Shown one piece after another: positions 17,822 through 26,963 of a stretch of DNA of 64,000 nt. The first letter of the stretch is position 1. Each line of letters starts with the position of its first letter. The notes below the pieces were generated by a model. That model did not search any database, was not told where the DNA came from, and saw nothing but the letters and a program-made list of their open reading frames with translations. The position numbers were made by a program, and so were the translations under genes. Source of the DNA: a bacterium HR28 (GTDB taxonomy: Bacteria > Chloroflexota > Chloroflexia > Thermomicrobiales > Thermomicrobiaceae); contig BEIE01000002.1 in the NCBI GenBank assembly GCA_002898255.1, forward strand, positions 62,001 to 126,000. The letters run 5' to 3'.

Positions 17822-18409
17822 ATGGTCGACGTGCTCGGCCCGACGATCCGACAATCAACTTTGTGGCGCCGCATCCAGCTGGCGCTCCTCCACTGTGGGG
17901 GTACAGTGCTGGGCGGTCTCTTTTGCGGCCTTCTGTTGCGTTGGCTTGGCCAGGTGCTGCTTCCCTTCGAGCTTGAGAGGACCGCTCATACCTGGCTAAC
18001 GGTCGTCGTGCTCGTCCTTGCCCTAGTCGCTGACCTGACGGTAGGCCGGTGGCGAACACGGAGCCTCATCCACCGTCAGGTCCCGCCTCGTCTCTTTGCA
18101 AGGGGAGCAGCATGTGCCAGCTTCGCGTGGGGTCTTGAGCTCGGGATTGGCCTGAGCACCCGCTGGCCTTCTCTCCAGCTTGTTGGGCTCGCAGCACTGT
18201 CTCTCCTGACCGGTAATCCGCTCAGCAGCGCTCTGCTCTTCGGTAGCTTTGGCTTGACACGTGGCCTCGCCACCATCACTGGAGCTTGGCTTCTCTGGGG
18301 CAGGCACACATCGCCAGGAGCCACCTGGCTGATAGCTGGCCAGCGTCGCCTACGACTCCTGCCTTCCCTCGCTGCTGTCGGCTGCATCACCCTCCTTGTC
18401 TACACTTAA
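17822..18409 (+). CDS. Integral membrane protein of unknown function in the TTQ-like cluster
   Basis: A 195-residue protein with about five to six hydrophobic segments (for example LLHCGGTVLGGLFCGLLLRW, LTVVVLVLALVADLTV and LQLVGLAALSLLTG) and a basic C-terminal loop. I do not recognise a family. Position after mauD suggests a membrane role in the same system, comparable in place to MauF of classical clusters, but no sequence match is claimed. The ATG follows TTGAGGCTACTCC. It begins 68 bases after mauD and ends just before the sigma factor. Confidence 0.68.
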   Translation: MVDVLGPTIRQSTLWRRIQLALLHCGGTVLGGLFCGLLLRWLGQVLLPFELERTAHTWLTVVVLVLALVADLTVGRWRTRSLIHRQVPPRLFARGAACASFAWGLELGIGLSTRWPSLQLVGLAALSLLTGNPLSSALLFGSFGLTRGLATITGAWLLWGRHTSPGATWLIAGQRRLRLLPSLAAVGCITLLVYT

Positions 18410-18443
18410 GGCAACGGCCCATGAAAAGGGGATCAAACAGGCG

Positions 18444-19193
18444 ATGCGACACGCAAAGACAACCCTCTGGGTTTTTGCGGCTTTCTACCTTGCTCTTCTT
18501 CTGACGTCTTGGTCCGTGACTGAATCCTCACTCGACTGCGAACCTCCTCGGTCCTGCCACCAGCATCCCCCACCTCCTCAAGCGAATCCCTGCCAACCCA
18601 GAATCGCCACCAAACGTCGCCGCAGAGAGGAGCAAAGCGAGCAAGACGACCTGTCGGAACGCGCGCTGATTGAGCAAGCCATCGCCGGCGATTCGCAGGC
18701 TTTCGGCTCTCTCGTGGAGCGTTATATGAGTACCGTGAAGGCGTACTTGACCCGACTCGGAGTACCCCAACCCGAGCACGACGATCTGGTTCAGGACGTA
18801 TTTACCAAAGCCTGGTCAGCTCGAGCTCAGCTTCGCGACGTCGAAGCATTCTCCCACTGGCTCTTGACCATCACCCGCCGCTGCTGGATCGACGCATTGC
18901 GCTCCCGCCACGCCGAACAGCGGGCTCTCGAGCGCTGGTTACGTGACCAACTCCGTTGCCCCGGGACACCCGACCCTTCCGACGAGGAAGTCGATCTCCT
19001 CCTCCGGGCGTTCGACGCGCTCCGCCCAGCCGATCGCGAGATACTGCTCCTCCGCTGGGAAGGAGATCGCTCCATCCAGGAACTCGCTTCCCTGCTCGGC
19101 ATCTCACCGACAGCAGCCCAGCGCCGAGCTCACCGCGCACTCTCTCGTCTGCGTGAAATGTTCACACGCTTGAGGCACCAGCCTGGATCGTGA
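18444..19193 (+). CDS. ECF-type RNA polymerase sigma factor with an N-terminal membrane-like segment
   Basis: Sigma-70 region 2 spans about residues 70-150 (FGSLVERYMSTVKAYL, HDDLVQDVFTKAW) and region 4 about residues 185-240 (LRPADREILLLRW, IQELASLLGISPTAAQRRAH). These domains direct RNA polymerase to specific promoters. The open frame extends upstream into a hydrophobic segment (TTLWVFAAFYLALLLTSW, residues 6-23) and a Pro/Cys-rich linker, which is unusual for a sigma factor. The ATG at 18444 has AAGGGG upstream. There is no ATG or GTG between this segment and region 2, so either the protein is membrane-tethered or the sigma factor starts at a rare codon. It may control the preceding cluster. 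Confidence 0.78.
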   Translation: MRHAKTTLWVFAAFYLALLLTSWSVTESSLDCEPPRSCHQHPPPPQANPCQPRIATKRRRREEQSEQDDLSERALIEQAIAGDSQAFGSLVERYMSTVKAYLTRLGVPQPEHDDLVQDVFTKAWSARAQLRDVEAFSHWLLTITRRCWIDALRSRHAEQRALERWLRDQLRCPGTPDPSDEEVDLLLRAFDALRPADREILLLRWEGDRSIQELASLLGISPTAAQRRAHRALSRLREMFTRLRHQPGS

Positions 19194-19611
19194 ATCAGCC
19201 ACGCACAGGCCACACAGCGCCACCCGGCGCGATTTCTCGCCCCCCCACCAGTCCTTGCAATTGGTCCGCCACGCTTTTCTCCTCACGACGCTCGTGATCG
19301 GTCACAGCTCTGGCACTCCGGTCTCCCAGACCACCGACCGTTCGTGGTGTTCGCCGTCGTCTCCGTTGTCTTCCTTCGCAAGGCTCTACGCCCCTGCCGC
19401 AGTCGTGGTCCGAGTACCCCGCGCACGGCTGCCCCGACCGGACGAAAGGCGTGCCGTGGACTTCGCAAGCACGCCCGACCCAGCTAATGGCTCGTGGGCT
19501 GAACCGCTCATACCTTGACGAACTCGAGTGAACCAGCGCCCTGCTGTCGTGCTGAGAAAGGCTGGTATACTCGCCCCAAGGTCCGTTCTGTCAACACGCC
19601 AGGGACGAAGC
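19194..19611. other. Gene-poor interval before the DoxX-type gene
   Basis: About 420 bases without a supported gene or clear hairpin. The end carries an AGGGACGAAG ribosome site for the next gene. Confidence 0.45.
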
Positions 19612-20703
19612 ATGAAGCACTCGCAACGGGCACATCGGTGGATTTTCGTAATCTCCTTCGCACTCGTCCTTGCGCTCTATCCCGCCAGTACGAGTGCGCA
19701 CGTGCGGTGGTTCGTGCCCGAAGGCCTGGAACTTCGTCCCCCTGAATGGCAGCTTTTCTGGCGCTGGCCAACAGCCGCTGTTGTTGCGACCAGCGCGCTT
19801 CTCTGGCTTGCCTTGCGCGCACTACAGCACCTGGTCGGGAGTCGTCATTGGCCGAATCCCCCACTGCTCGCCAGCATGGAACCCTGTGCCACACGCGTGT
19901 TAGCGCTACATGCCGGGATCAGCTTGGTCTGGTTCGCCTACTAGCGGGAACTCTTCGCGCCGCCGCTGACACTCCCAAACTCAGTGCTCGGCTGGCTGCT
20001 CCTGGCAGCGACTATTGTCGTGGCCTTCACCTTTATTTCAGGACTCTTTGACCGCGCCGGAGCACTTCTCTTGATCGTCCTGTACGGCCTTGCCTTCGTC
20101 GTGTTCCCTCCGGTCGCGGTGCTCGAGCAGCTGCACTTTCTCGGGATCGCGCTTGTACTGCTTGTCCTTGGTCAGACGATCCCACCTGTTCGAGTGGCAA
20201 GGCACCTTATCGGCTTGAGCCGGTACGAACGCCAGTCGGTCGCTGCGCTCCGCATCCTGACCGGTTCCGCATTGCTCATCACGGCATTCACCGAAAAGCT
20301 GCTCAACCCCGAACTCAGCACCGTCTTCCTTGCGCAGTACGCGCATTTCAACGTGTTGCGGAGTCTCTTCGGTTGGAGCTGGTTCTCAGACCGATTCTTT
20401 GGCGACCTTGCGGGCATCGTCGAGGCAACCATCGGGATCCTGCTCATCTCAGGTGTCCTCACCCGCGTCGTCATACTCGCGATGTGGGTCCCGTTTAACC
20501 TGACCGTGCCGCTCTTGCCACCCGTCGAGCTGCTCGGTCATCTCCCGATCTTCGGTATCACGTACCTCTTACTTCTCTACGGTTCTGGGGTATCTCCGCA
20601 GACAGCTCTGCGCTGGCTCCAGCCGGCGTTCACCGGGGAGCTCGCCGCAGCGCACCAGCGGCTTGGCGAAGATCCGACCACACAAAGAGACCACTCAACG
20701 TGA
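19612..20703 (+). pseudogene. DoxX-like membrane protein interrupted by an in-frame TAG
   Basis: One continuous frame is broken only by TAG at 19942-19944. The first part (110 codons) has a signal-like helix and the sequence AHVRWFVPEGLELRPPEW, then a second helix. After the TAG the same frame continues without a shift (RELFAPPLTLPNSVLGWLLL) for another 253 codons with about six membrane helices, including ALRILTGSALLITAFTEKLL and GIVEATIGILLISGVLTRVVI, which fit the DoxX/DoxD group. A single CAG-to-TAG change would explain it. Either the gene is inactive, two parts are made separately (an ATG/GTG restart such as GTG near 19984 is possible), or there is a sequencing error. Confidence 0.7.
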
Positions 20704-20714
20704 GAGACTGTCCC

Positions 20715-21008
20715 TCAGGCCGCTTCAGACCCGAATTCCGGTTCGAGCAATCCGAGCTCGGCAAGCACCAGCGCGCGATGCTTGCAGTAGCGGTAGTACG
20801 CACTCCCCGGACATGAGCAGAGAAGATCCCCGTCGAGGAACGTCACTTCGTAGGCTACGCCAGACTGGCTTGCGCTCGTCACCGCCCAGTGCCGCGGGTC
20901 ACCATTCAGACGATAAGCCCGAACTCCTTCACGGCGCGCCCGCTCCGCCATCCGCTGCCAAATGGCCAGATCAATCTCTCTCCACGACGATAGCCGCATC
21001 GTTGCCAC
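20715..21008 (-). CDS. SWIM zinc-finger protein
   Basis: A 97-residue protein with a complete SWIM zinc-binding motif: Cys64-x-Cys66, then Cys75-x-His77 (LLCSCPGSA and YCKHRAL). The N-terminal part forms a small beta domain (RAYRLNGDPRHWAVTSAS) typical of bacterial SWIM proteins. These motifs bind DNA or proteins, and the exact role is unknown. Its stop lies 11 bases from the converging DoxX-type gene. Confidence 0.85.
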   Translation of the reverse strand: MATMRLSSWREIDLAIWQRMAERARREGVRAYRLNGDPRHWAVTSASQSGVAYEVTFLDGDLLCSCPGSAYYRYCKHRALVLAELGLLEPEFGSEAA

Positions 21009-21288
21009 TCAACGCTCCAACATTCTGTCTAGTTCCCGTCCGCAAGTATACCAATCGCTGTCGCCGCGATGATGGCCGTCGCACAGCGTGCTCGCAGCAC
21101 GACAGCTGCACAGTGTTTCCGCAAGTTGTCCAAACAGAGACGGACACGAAAATTGGACAACACCACTGGAGGCCAGAGCCATCTCTCCGCAGCATGGTCC
21201 GTCAGGCCACGACTGCTCTTTGGCCGGCTTCTCACCGTTGGTGGTAGCATCGGCAAGAACGTACCGAGCCGAGGGTGAGGTCCTCACC

Positions 21289-21855
21289 GTGACACAGCTG
21301 CTGCCAACACTGCACCGTTTTACGATTGACGACCTCGAGCGGATGGTTACCGCCGGCATCCTGCGACCAGATGACCGCGTGGAACTTATCGAGGGAGAGC
21401 TCATCGATTTGGTTCCCATAAGCTGGCCCCACCAAGCGTGTGTCGATCGCTTGGCCGAATTATTTGTTCGCCACGTCGGTAGGCTGGCGATCGTTCGTAT
21501 TCAAGGGCCGATCCGCTTGAGCGAGCGTTCCCTCCCCCAGCCTGATCTTGCTTTGCTTCGCCCTCAACAAGACGATTACGCTGAAGCTGCACCCACCCCA
21601 GCCGATGTCCTCTTGATCGTTGAAGTGAGCGATACCACTCTTCCCTATGACAGGGATACGAAAGTGCCATTGTACGCCCGCTATGGTATCCCCGAGGTCT
21701 GGCTCGTGGACCTGACTGGCCAACGGGTTTTGCTCTTCCGAGCTCCCCATGCCGAGGGCTATCGCGACCAAGACGAACTGCGATCGTGGGATGTAGTATC
21801 CCCAGTTGCTTTTCCTGACCTCTCTATCCCCCTCACCAACATTCTGGCCCCATGA
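21289..21855 (+). CDS. Uma2-family (DUF820) PD-(D/E)XK protein
   Basis: A 188-residue protein of the Uma2 family, which has a restriction-endonuclease-like fold and is abundant in Chloroflexi and cyanobacteria. Visible elements are RPDDRVELIEGELIDL, a catalytic Asp in LPQPDLALLRP, Glu in LLIVEVSDTTLPYD and the following RDTKVPLYARYGIPEVWLVD. The frame is open to 21088, but the GTG at 21289 is preceded by GAGGGTGAGG and matches the usual start position before the FTIDDLERM segment. The natural role of the family is not established. Confidence 0.88.
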   Translation: MTQLLPTLHRFTIDDLERMVTAGILRPDDRVELIEGELIDLVPISWPHQACVDRLAELFVRHVGRLAIVRIQGPIRLSERSLPQPDLALLRPQQDDYAEAAPTPADVLLIVEVSDTTLPYDRDTKVPLYARYGIPEVWLVDLTGQRVLLFRAPHAEGYRDQDELRSWDVVSPVAFPDLSIPLTNILAP

Positions 21856-22277
21856 CCGGTTCCTTGAATGGCAACAGCGGAAATGCGCCGTTCACCCGTC
21901 TTTCCGCTCCATCCGTTGGCTTGGCCACGTGACAGCGTGTGAGCCCCAAGCGTCAGCTGGCCTTGCCAAGCGCAACCGCACAGCACCACTTCACTTCGGC
22001 GCGAGCATCACCTACAGTACCCTCGCACCGACCTCCCGTTTCTGGCGAGGTACACCGCGGTGCCCATGTCCATCGCACCCTCACTGTGAAACTTCCCCCG
22101 CCCGCAAGACCACTAGCTTGTGCTGCCCCCTCTGCCGACGGCCAGTCACCGAATAAGCGCCGCCACTCGGTTCAGTATGCCCCCGCCACATTCTGCACAC
22201 TTGTCCCCGAGCAGCGGATCAACCAGGTGACCCTCAGGTGAATACTGAGTCAACCAACACATCAGCGCCCCTCCACG
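21856..22277. other. Intergenic region upstream of lpdA
   Basis: About 420 bases without a supported gene. Long antisense open frames begin here but are shadows of the lpdA codon pattern. Confidence 0.45.
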
Positions 22278-22315
22278 GCAGGGTGGATGGAGATTGATCC
22301 CCACCCTGCTATACT
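22278..22315 (+). promoter_or_regulatory. Inverted repeat and -10-like box before lpdA
   Basis: GCAGGGTGG at 22278-22286 and its exact complement at 22301-22309 flank 14 bases, followed directly by TATACT at 22310-22315. The position 71 bases before the lpdA ATG suits an operator overlapping a promoter. No good -35 box is visible. Confidence 0.4.
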
Positions 22316-22385
22316 GCCCAGGAGAGGGCTCCGGGCTCGCTCCGGAGCGGCAATTCGACAGCGAGGGCCAGACGAGGAGGTCACC

Positions 22386-23795
22386 ATGGCGGTCGAGCAG
22401 CGCCAGGAATATGACGTCGTCTTCCTCGGCGGTGGCACCGGCGGCTATGTCGCGGCAATCCGCGCGGCACAGCTCGGCCTGAAGGTTGCCGTCGTCGAGA
22501 AGGACAAAGTCGGCGGTACCTGCCTCCACCGTGGCTGCATCCCGAGCAAGGCACTCCTCAAGAGCGCCGAACTCCTCGAGCAGGCACGCCGCGCCCGGGA
22601 GTTCGGGGTTCTTGTCGGCGAGGTGCAGGGTGATTACGCGACAGCGTTCCGGCGCAGCCAGCAAGTCGTCGAACAGCTCCACAAGGGGATCCACTTCCTC
22701 TTCCGAAAGCACGGCATCACCCTGATCCAGGGTGTCGGGCGGCTGACCGCCAACCGGACTGTCCTCGTCAATAGCGCAGATGGCCAGCATCAGGAGCTGC
22801 GTGGCCGCGCCATCGTCATCGACACCGGCTCTCGTCCCCGCCCCATTCCCGGTATCCCCTTTGACGGCGTTCGCGTCCTCAACAGCGACCACACGACCGC
22901 GGAGCTCGACTGGTATCCCAAGCGCGTCATCATTCGTGGCGGCGGTGCAACCGGCGTCGAGCATGCCACAATCTACCGTTCCTTCGGGGCTGAGGTGACG
23001 CTGGTAGGCCGCATCGTGCCGAATGAAGACGAAGAAGTCCAGCAACAGCTGATCCGTGCCTTCACCCGCAAGGGTATCCGTATCATCCCCGACTACCGGC
23101 CGACCGCCGAAGACTTCGACATTACCGAGGGCGGGGTGCGCATGCGGGTACGCAAGAGTGGGGCTCCCGAGGAGATCATCGAGGCCGATGCGCTCTTCGT
23201 CGCGCTGGGACGCGAGGGGAATATTGAGGACATCGGGCTCGAGGAGCTTGGCATCCGTACCAAGGACGGCTTTATTGTGACCGACGAGTACTTCCGCACG
23301 AACGTGGAAGGCGTGTACGCCATCGGCGATGTGCTTGGCATCCAGCAGCTCGCCCACACTGCCATGCACCAGGGGATCATCGCGGTGGAACACATTGCCG
23401 GCGAGAAGCCGTTGCCACTCGACTACCAGCGTGTTCCTGTGGTCACATACTGCCATCCAGAAATCGCCAGCCTGGGCCTCACCGAGCGGGAAGCGAAGGA
23501 GCAGGGTCGCGCCATCAAGGTCGGCAAGTTCCCCTTCCGCGCCAACGGGAAATCACTCATCGAGGGCGAGACCGATGGTTTTGTGAAGGTCATCGCCGAC
23601 GCCGAGACCAACGACATCATCGGTGTCCATATCATCGGCAATCACGCCACTGAACTGATCGCCGAGGTTGCGCTCGCCAAACTGCTGGAGGCTACGCCGT
23701 GGGAGATCGGCTTGTCGGTCCACCCGCACCCAACAGTCTCTGAAGTGATCGGCGAGGCCGCCTTGGCTGTCGACAACCTGGCGATCCATATTTGA
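22386..23795 (+). CDS. lpdA: Dihydrolipoamide dehydrogenase (E3)
   Basis: A 469-residue flavoprotein disulfide reductase that reoxidises dihydrolipoyl groups of 2-oxoacid dehydrogenase complexes or glycine cleavage, passing electrons to NAD. The FAD-binding FLGGGTGGYVAAIRAAQLG is at the N-terminus and the redox disulfide is Cys46-Cys51 in GGTCLHRGCIPSK. The NAD-binding IIRGGGATGVEHATIYRSFG and the C-terminal HPHPTVSE with the catalytic histidine are present. The ATG at 22386 follows GAGGAGGTCACC. It is alone rather than in a complex operon. It fits with the lipoate ligase and citrate synthase in this window. Confidence 0.95.
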   Translation: MAVEQRQEYDVVFLGGGTGGYVAAIRAAQLGLKVAVVEKDKVGGTCLHRGCIPSKALLKSAELLEQARRAREFGVLVGEVQGDYATAFRRSQQVVEQLHKGIHFLFRKHGITLIQGVGRLTANRTVLVNSADGQHQELRGRAIVIDTGSRPRPIPGIPFDGVRVLNSDHTTAELDWYPKRVIIRGGGATGVEHATIYRSFGAEVTLVGRIVPNEDEEVQQQLIRAFTRKGIRIIPDYRPTAEDFDITEGGVRMRVRKSGAPEEIIEADALFVALGREGNIEDIGLEELGIRTKDGFIVTDEYFRTNVEGVYAIGDVLGIQQLAHTAMHQGIIAVEHIAGEKPLPLDYQRVPVVTYCHPEIASLGLTEREAKEQGRAIKVGKFPFRANGKSLIEGETDGFVKVIADAETNDIIGVHIIGNHATELIAEVALAKLLEATPWEIGLSVHPHPTVSEVIGEAALAVDNLAIHI

Positions 23796-23894
23796 GCCGC
23801 GGGGTCTCCCCAACGCCGCTACCCAACGCGATAATGCGTTCATCACGATGCGTTGCGGTGCGGCGCTGCAGGTCTCTACCGAGGGGATGAGCCA

Positions 23895-25157
23895 ATGACG
23901 GCGATTGTCGAGGTACTCGGTGAACTGCTCGTTATCTTTGTCGCCGCAAAGGTCGGTGGCGAGATCTTCCTGCGACTGCGTCAACCCGCTGTCATTGGTG
24001 AAATCCTCGCTGGCATCCTGATCGGCCCCTTCGCGCTCGGACTCATTGGTGTCCCCGGGCATGAGATCCTTGCACTCTTCCACGAAGATGAAGCAGCGGC
24101 CCGCGAGGGGCTTACGCTTGTCTTAGAATCGATCGCCGAGCTCGGTGTGGTCATTCTCCTCTTCTACGTCGGACTGGAGACACGCCTCGCCGACCTCTTG
24201 CGCGTCGGTATTCGCTCTCTCCTTGTCGCCGTGCTCGGTGTGCTCGGTCCATTTATCGGCGGCACGGCGCTGATGCTCGCACTCGGCTACCCTTCTATGG
24301 AATCGATCTTCGTCGGTACCGTCCTCGTCGCGACGAGCGTCGGCATCACCGCACGTGTCCTCCGCGATGTTGGTGCTCTCGACTCCCGCGAGGCCCGCAT
24401 CATCCTGGGCGCTGCCGTATTCGACGACATCCTCGGGCTCTTGATGCTCACGATCGTCTCCGGAATTGCCGTTGACGGCAAGCTGCAAGTCGGACACGTG
24501 CTCTGGATCACCGTGCTAGCCCTCGGTTTCACCGCCGTAGTCGGCGGTCTCGGTGCACTCGCAATACGCCGCTTCTTCCCCCTTATCGTCGACCGCCTCC
24601 AAATCGAGCACGCGCCACTGGTTGTCGCGCTCGTGCTGATGCTGACACTCGCCTCAGTCGCTTCTGCCATCGGGCTGGCACCGATCGTCGGCGCGTTTCT
24701 TGCGGGAATGGCATTAGCCGAAGTCGCCGAGCGCTACCATCTTCACGAGCAAGCACTCCCGATTTACGCCTTCCTCGTCCCCTTCTTTTTCGTCGTGACC
24801 GGCGCCCGGGTCGATCCCCGCCTCTTCCTCCAAACCGAGACACTTTGGCTCGCGCTTGCGGTCACGGCAGTCGCCGTCTTCACCAAGGCAGCCGGTGCCG
24901 CGCTCGGGACGATCGGCTTTTCTCCTCGCTCTATGGCCGTCGTCGGCTTCGGTATGGTCCCCCGCGGCGAAGTGGGCCTCATCATCGCCTCGATCGGCCT
25001 TTCGCTCGGTGTTGTCGAACGCCCTCTCTTCTCCGTCGCAGTCGTTATGTCGATGCTTACCACGCTCTTCACTCCGCCCGTCCTGGTTTGGCTGCTGCGC
25101 CCGCTCATCGCCCAACGGCAGCGCGAGCTCGCTGGGCGCGTACCGGCCGGAGAGTAA
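23895..25157 (+). CDS. CPA2-family Na+/H+ (or K+/H+) antiporter
   Basis: A 420-residue membrane protein with about 12-13 helices. Early motifs LRQPAVIGEILAGILIGPFALGL and VILLFYVGLETRL are typical of CPA2 exchangers (NapA/KefB type). VFDDILGLLMLTIVSG holds the ion-binding acidic pair (Asp-Asp) of electrogenic members. It has no C-terminal TrkA-N domain, so it is a short NapA-like form. Start at 23895 after GAGGGGATGAG; the frame is open a little further. The gene follows lpdA by 99 bases. Confidence 0.9.
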   Translation: MTAIVEVLGELLVIFVAAKVGGEIFLRLRQPAVIGEILAGILIGPFALGLIGVPGHEILALFHEDEAAAREGLTLVLESIAELGVVILLFYVGLETRLADLLRVGIRSLLVAVLGVLGPFIGGTALMLALGYPSMESIFVGTVLVATSVGITARVLRDVGALDSREARIILGAAVFDDILGLLMLTIVSGIAVDGKLQVGHVLWITVLALGFTAVVGGLGALAIRRFFPLIVDRLQIEHAPLVVALVLMLTLASVASAIGLAPIVGAFLAGMALAEVAERYHLHEQALPIYAFLVPFFFVVTGARVDPRLFLQTETLWLALAVTAVAVFTKAAGAALGTIGFSPRSMAVVGFGMVPRGEVGLIIASIGLSLGVVERPLFSVAVVMSMLTTLFTPPVLVWLLRPLIAQRQRELAGRVPAGE

Positions 25158-25694
25158 CGATGCAACCCGTTGCCGACACAACAACCCTGGGCCCGGCTGA
25201 TTGCACTGGACCATGCCCATCGCCGCACGCTGTCTTTGCTCGCCATCTTGGCACTGGCGCTGTCCACTCTACGATGCTGCTTGACTTCTTCGCCACTGAC
25301 TGGAAGACCCTCGGTCTCATACAGCTCGCCGGACGCTGTTGGGGACGCCATTGGCTGTCGTGCGCGCTTCGCTGGCACGCTGCTCACGTGGCTGTGTATC
25401 AAGCCCCACTCCGTCAGACCGTCTCTCCCTTCACACAATGCGGCCAGCTTCGCAGGCCCTCCGACTCGCCGACCAGGCACACCATCTCCCGGCCACGACT
25501 GCTCTTGCTTGATTGCGTCTATCCGGAAGGCCAAGCACGTTGGTGGAACCCGCTTGACTGCGCCATTCCTCTCCTGCAAGCAACCTGGCATCACCCCGCT
25601 GTGATGCCTGAAGACATACTTGACCACCAAACGAGACATCGCTCAGTCAGAACGTCACTGTCGCGGAGACAACCACGTCCAAGGATAACCGCAA
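25158..25694. other. Gene-poor interval between antiporter and manA
   Basis: About 540 bases. One frame stays open across much of it, but only as an extension of a shadow frame of the antiporter, with composition unlike a real protein. I see no RNA gene or repeat. Confidence 0.45.
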
Positions 25695-26786
25695 ATGCCT
25701 GAGCGGCTTCCCGCCACACCGTTCCTGCTCGAGCCAGTCCTCGTGGAGCGCCCATGGGGTGACCAGCGGCTCGCGCGCCTCCTCGGGAAGCCAGCCCCGC
25801 TGGATCGCCGTATCGGTGAGTCGTGGGAGACGGCCAACGAGGCACGCGTCGCCTCCGGCCCACTCGCCGGTCGCACGCTCCATGAGCTTGTCGAGACCTT
25901 CGGCGAGACGATTCTCGGTCGTCGGGGCCTCGCCGCCAGCGCACCCTTCGGCGATTTCCCGCTCCTCATCAAGTTCATCGACGCGAACGACGTCCTCTCA
26001 GTCCAAGTCCATCCTGACGATGATCAGGCACTGCTACTCGGCCAACGGGGCAAGACCGAGGCCTGGCACATCCTCGCCGCTGAACCGGACGCCGAACTCA
26101 TCGTTGGACTGACCGAACCGCTCACGCCAGCCACGCTGCGTGCCCTCTTAGCCCAACGCAAACTGGCCAATCACCTTCGACGTCTTCCCGTCCAAGCCGG
26201 TGACACCGTTGTCGTGCCGGCCGGTACCCTCCACGCCATTGGAGCCGGGATCCTGTTGTACGAGATCCAGGAGCAATCGGATATCACCTATCGCTTCTAC
26301 GACTGGGATCGCGTCGACGCAGCGGGACACCCTCGCCCGCTGCATATCGAGGAAGGACTCGCCGTGCTACGGCCGGAGCGCCGCGCACAGCGCATCCAGC
26401 CGCTCGCGCTCGAGCCCTGGCGGATGATCCTCGCCGCTTGCCGTTACTTTCTCCTCGAGCGTTGGGACGTTCGCACCCACCAACGTCTCTCCTTTGTCCC
26501 CGATGAGACCTTTCGGCTGGCGAGCTGTATCAGCGGTGCCCTGACCATCGCGGCTGACGAGGGGCCGCCCCTTCCACTCTCGCTCGGCCAAACTGCGCTC
26601 ATCCCCGCGAGCTCGCACCGGATCACCGTGGAAGGATCTGGGACGCTTCTCGTCGCCAGCATCCCCGACCTCCGGACCGACGTGATCGCTCCTTTGCGCG
26701 CCGCCGGCCACGCCGATCCCAGCATCGTCCAACTCGGAGGGGAGACCGAAGATCTCGCTACCGCACTTCCTGTGGTCCACCCTTGA
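25695..26786 (+). CDS. manA: Mannose-6-phosphate isomerase, type I
   Basis: A 363-residue cupin metalloenzyme interconverting mannose-6-phosphate and fructose-6-phosphate. The zinc ligands are visible: Gln104 and His106 in LSVQVHPDD, Glu122 in GKTEAWHIL and His180 in PAGTLHAIG. The N-terminal LEPVLVERPWGDQRLARLLG and IGESWETANEA are conserved. The C-terminal cupin is present, so the gene is full length for the bacterial short form. It stands alone and converges with the catabolic operon on the other strand. Confidence 0.93.
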   Translation: MPERLPATPFLLEPVLVERPWGDQRLARLLGKPAPLDRRIGESWETANEARVASGPLAGRTLHELVETFGETILGRRGLAASAPFGDFPLLIKFIDANDVLSVQVHPDDDQALLLGQRGKTEAWHILAAEPDAELIVGLTEPLTPATLRALLAQRKLANHLRRLPVQAGDTVVVPAGTLHAIGAGILLYEIQEQSDITYRFYDWDRVDAAGHPRPLHIEEGLAVLRPERRAQRIQPLALEPWRMILAACRYFLLERWDVRTHQRLSFVPDETFRLASCISGALTIAADEGPPLPLSLGQTALIPASSHRITVEGSGTLLVASIPDLRTDVIAPLRAAGHADPSIVQLGGETEDLATALPVVHP

Positions 26787-26963
26787 AGGATCCCGGAAAC
26801 AGCGCCAACGGCGCACCGATTGTCCCAGACCAGCTCGAAGGACAGCTCGGCGAATGACCGTGTCGCCGGAAATGCGAAAGCGCTACCGACATGAAAAGCC
26901 ACACTGGCCCCGGCCGAAGCGACCGAGACCAGTGTAGGCCCTGAACCTTCACACCGAGCGTCT

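Noticed and set aside
19942-19944. TAG as a pyrrolysine codon
   Set aside because: An amine-related cluster is nearby, but the residue lies in a membrane-protein loop rather than a methyltransferase and no pyl genes are visible; a point mutation is simpler.
22146-23456. 436-codon open frame on the minus strand opposite lpdA
   Set aside because: It mirrors the codon pattern of lpdA, has no good ribosome site and its product resembles no protein. Similar long antisense frames opposite mutS (56028-57173), mutL (57792-58856) and the HAD gene (47677-48396) were rejected for the same reason.
25170-25604. 144-codon open frame between the antiporter and manA
   Set aside because: Composition is arginine/serine-rich without hydrophobic pattern, no ribosome site, and no domain recognised.
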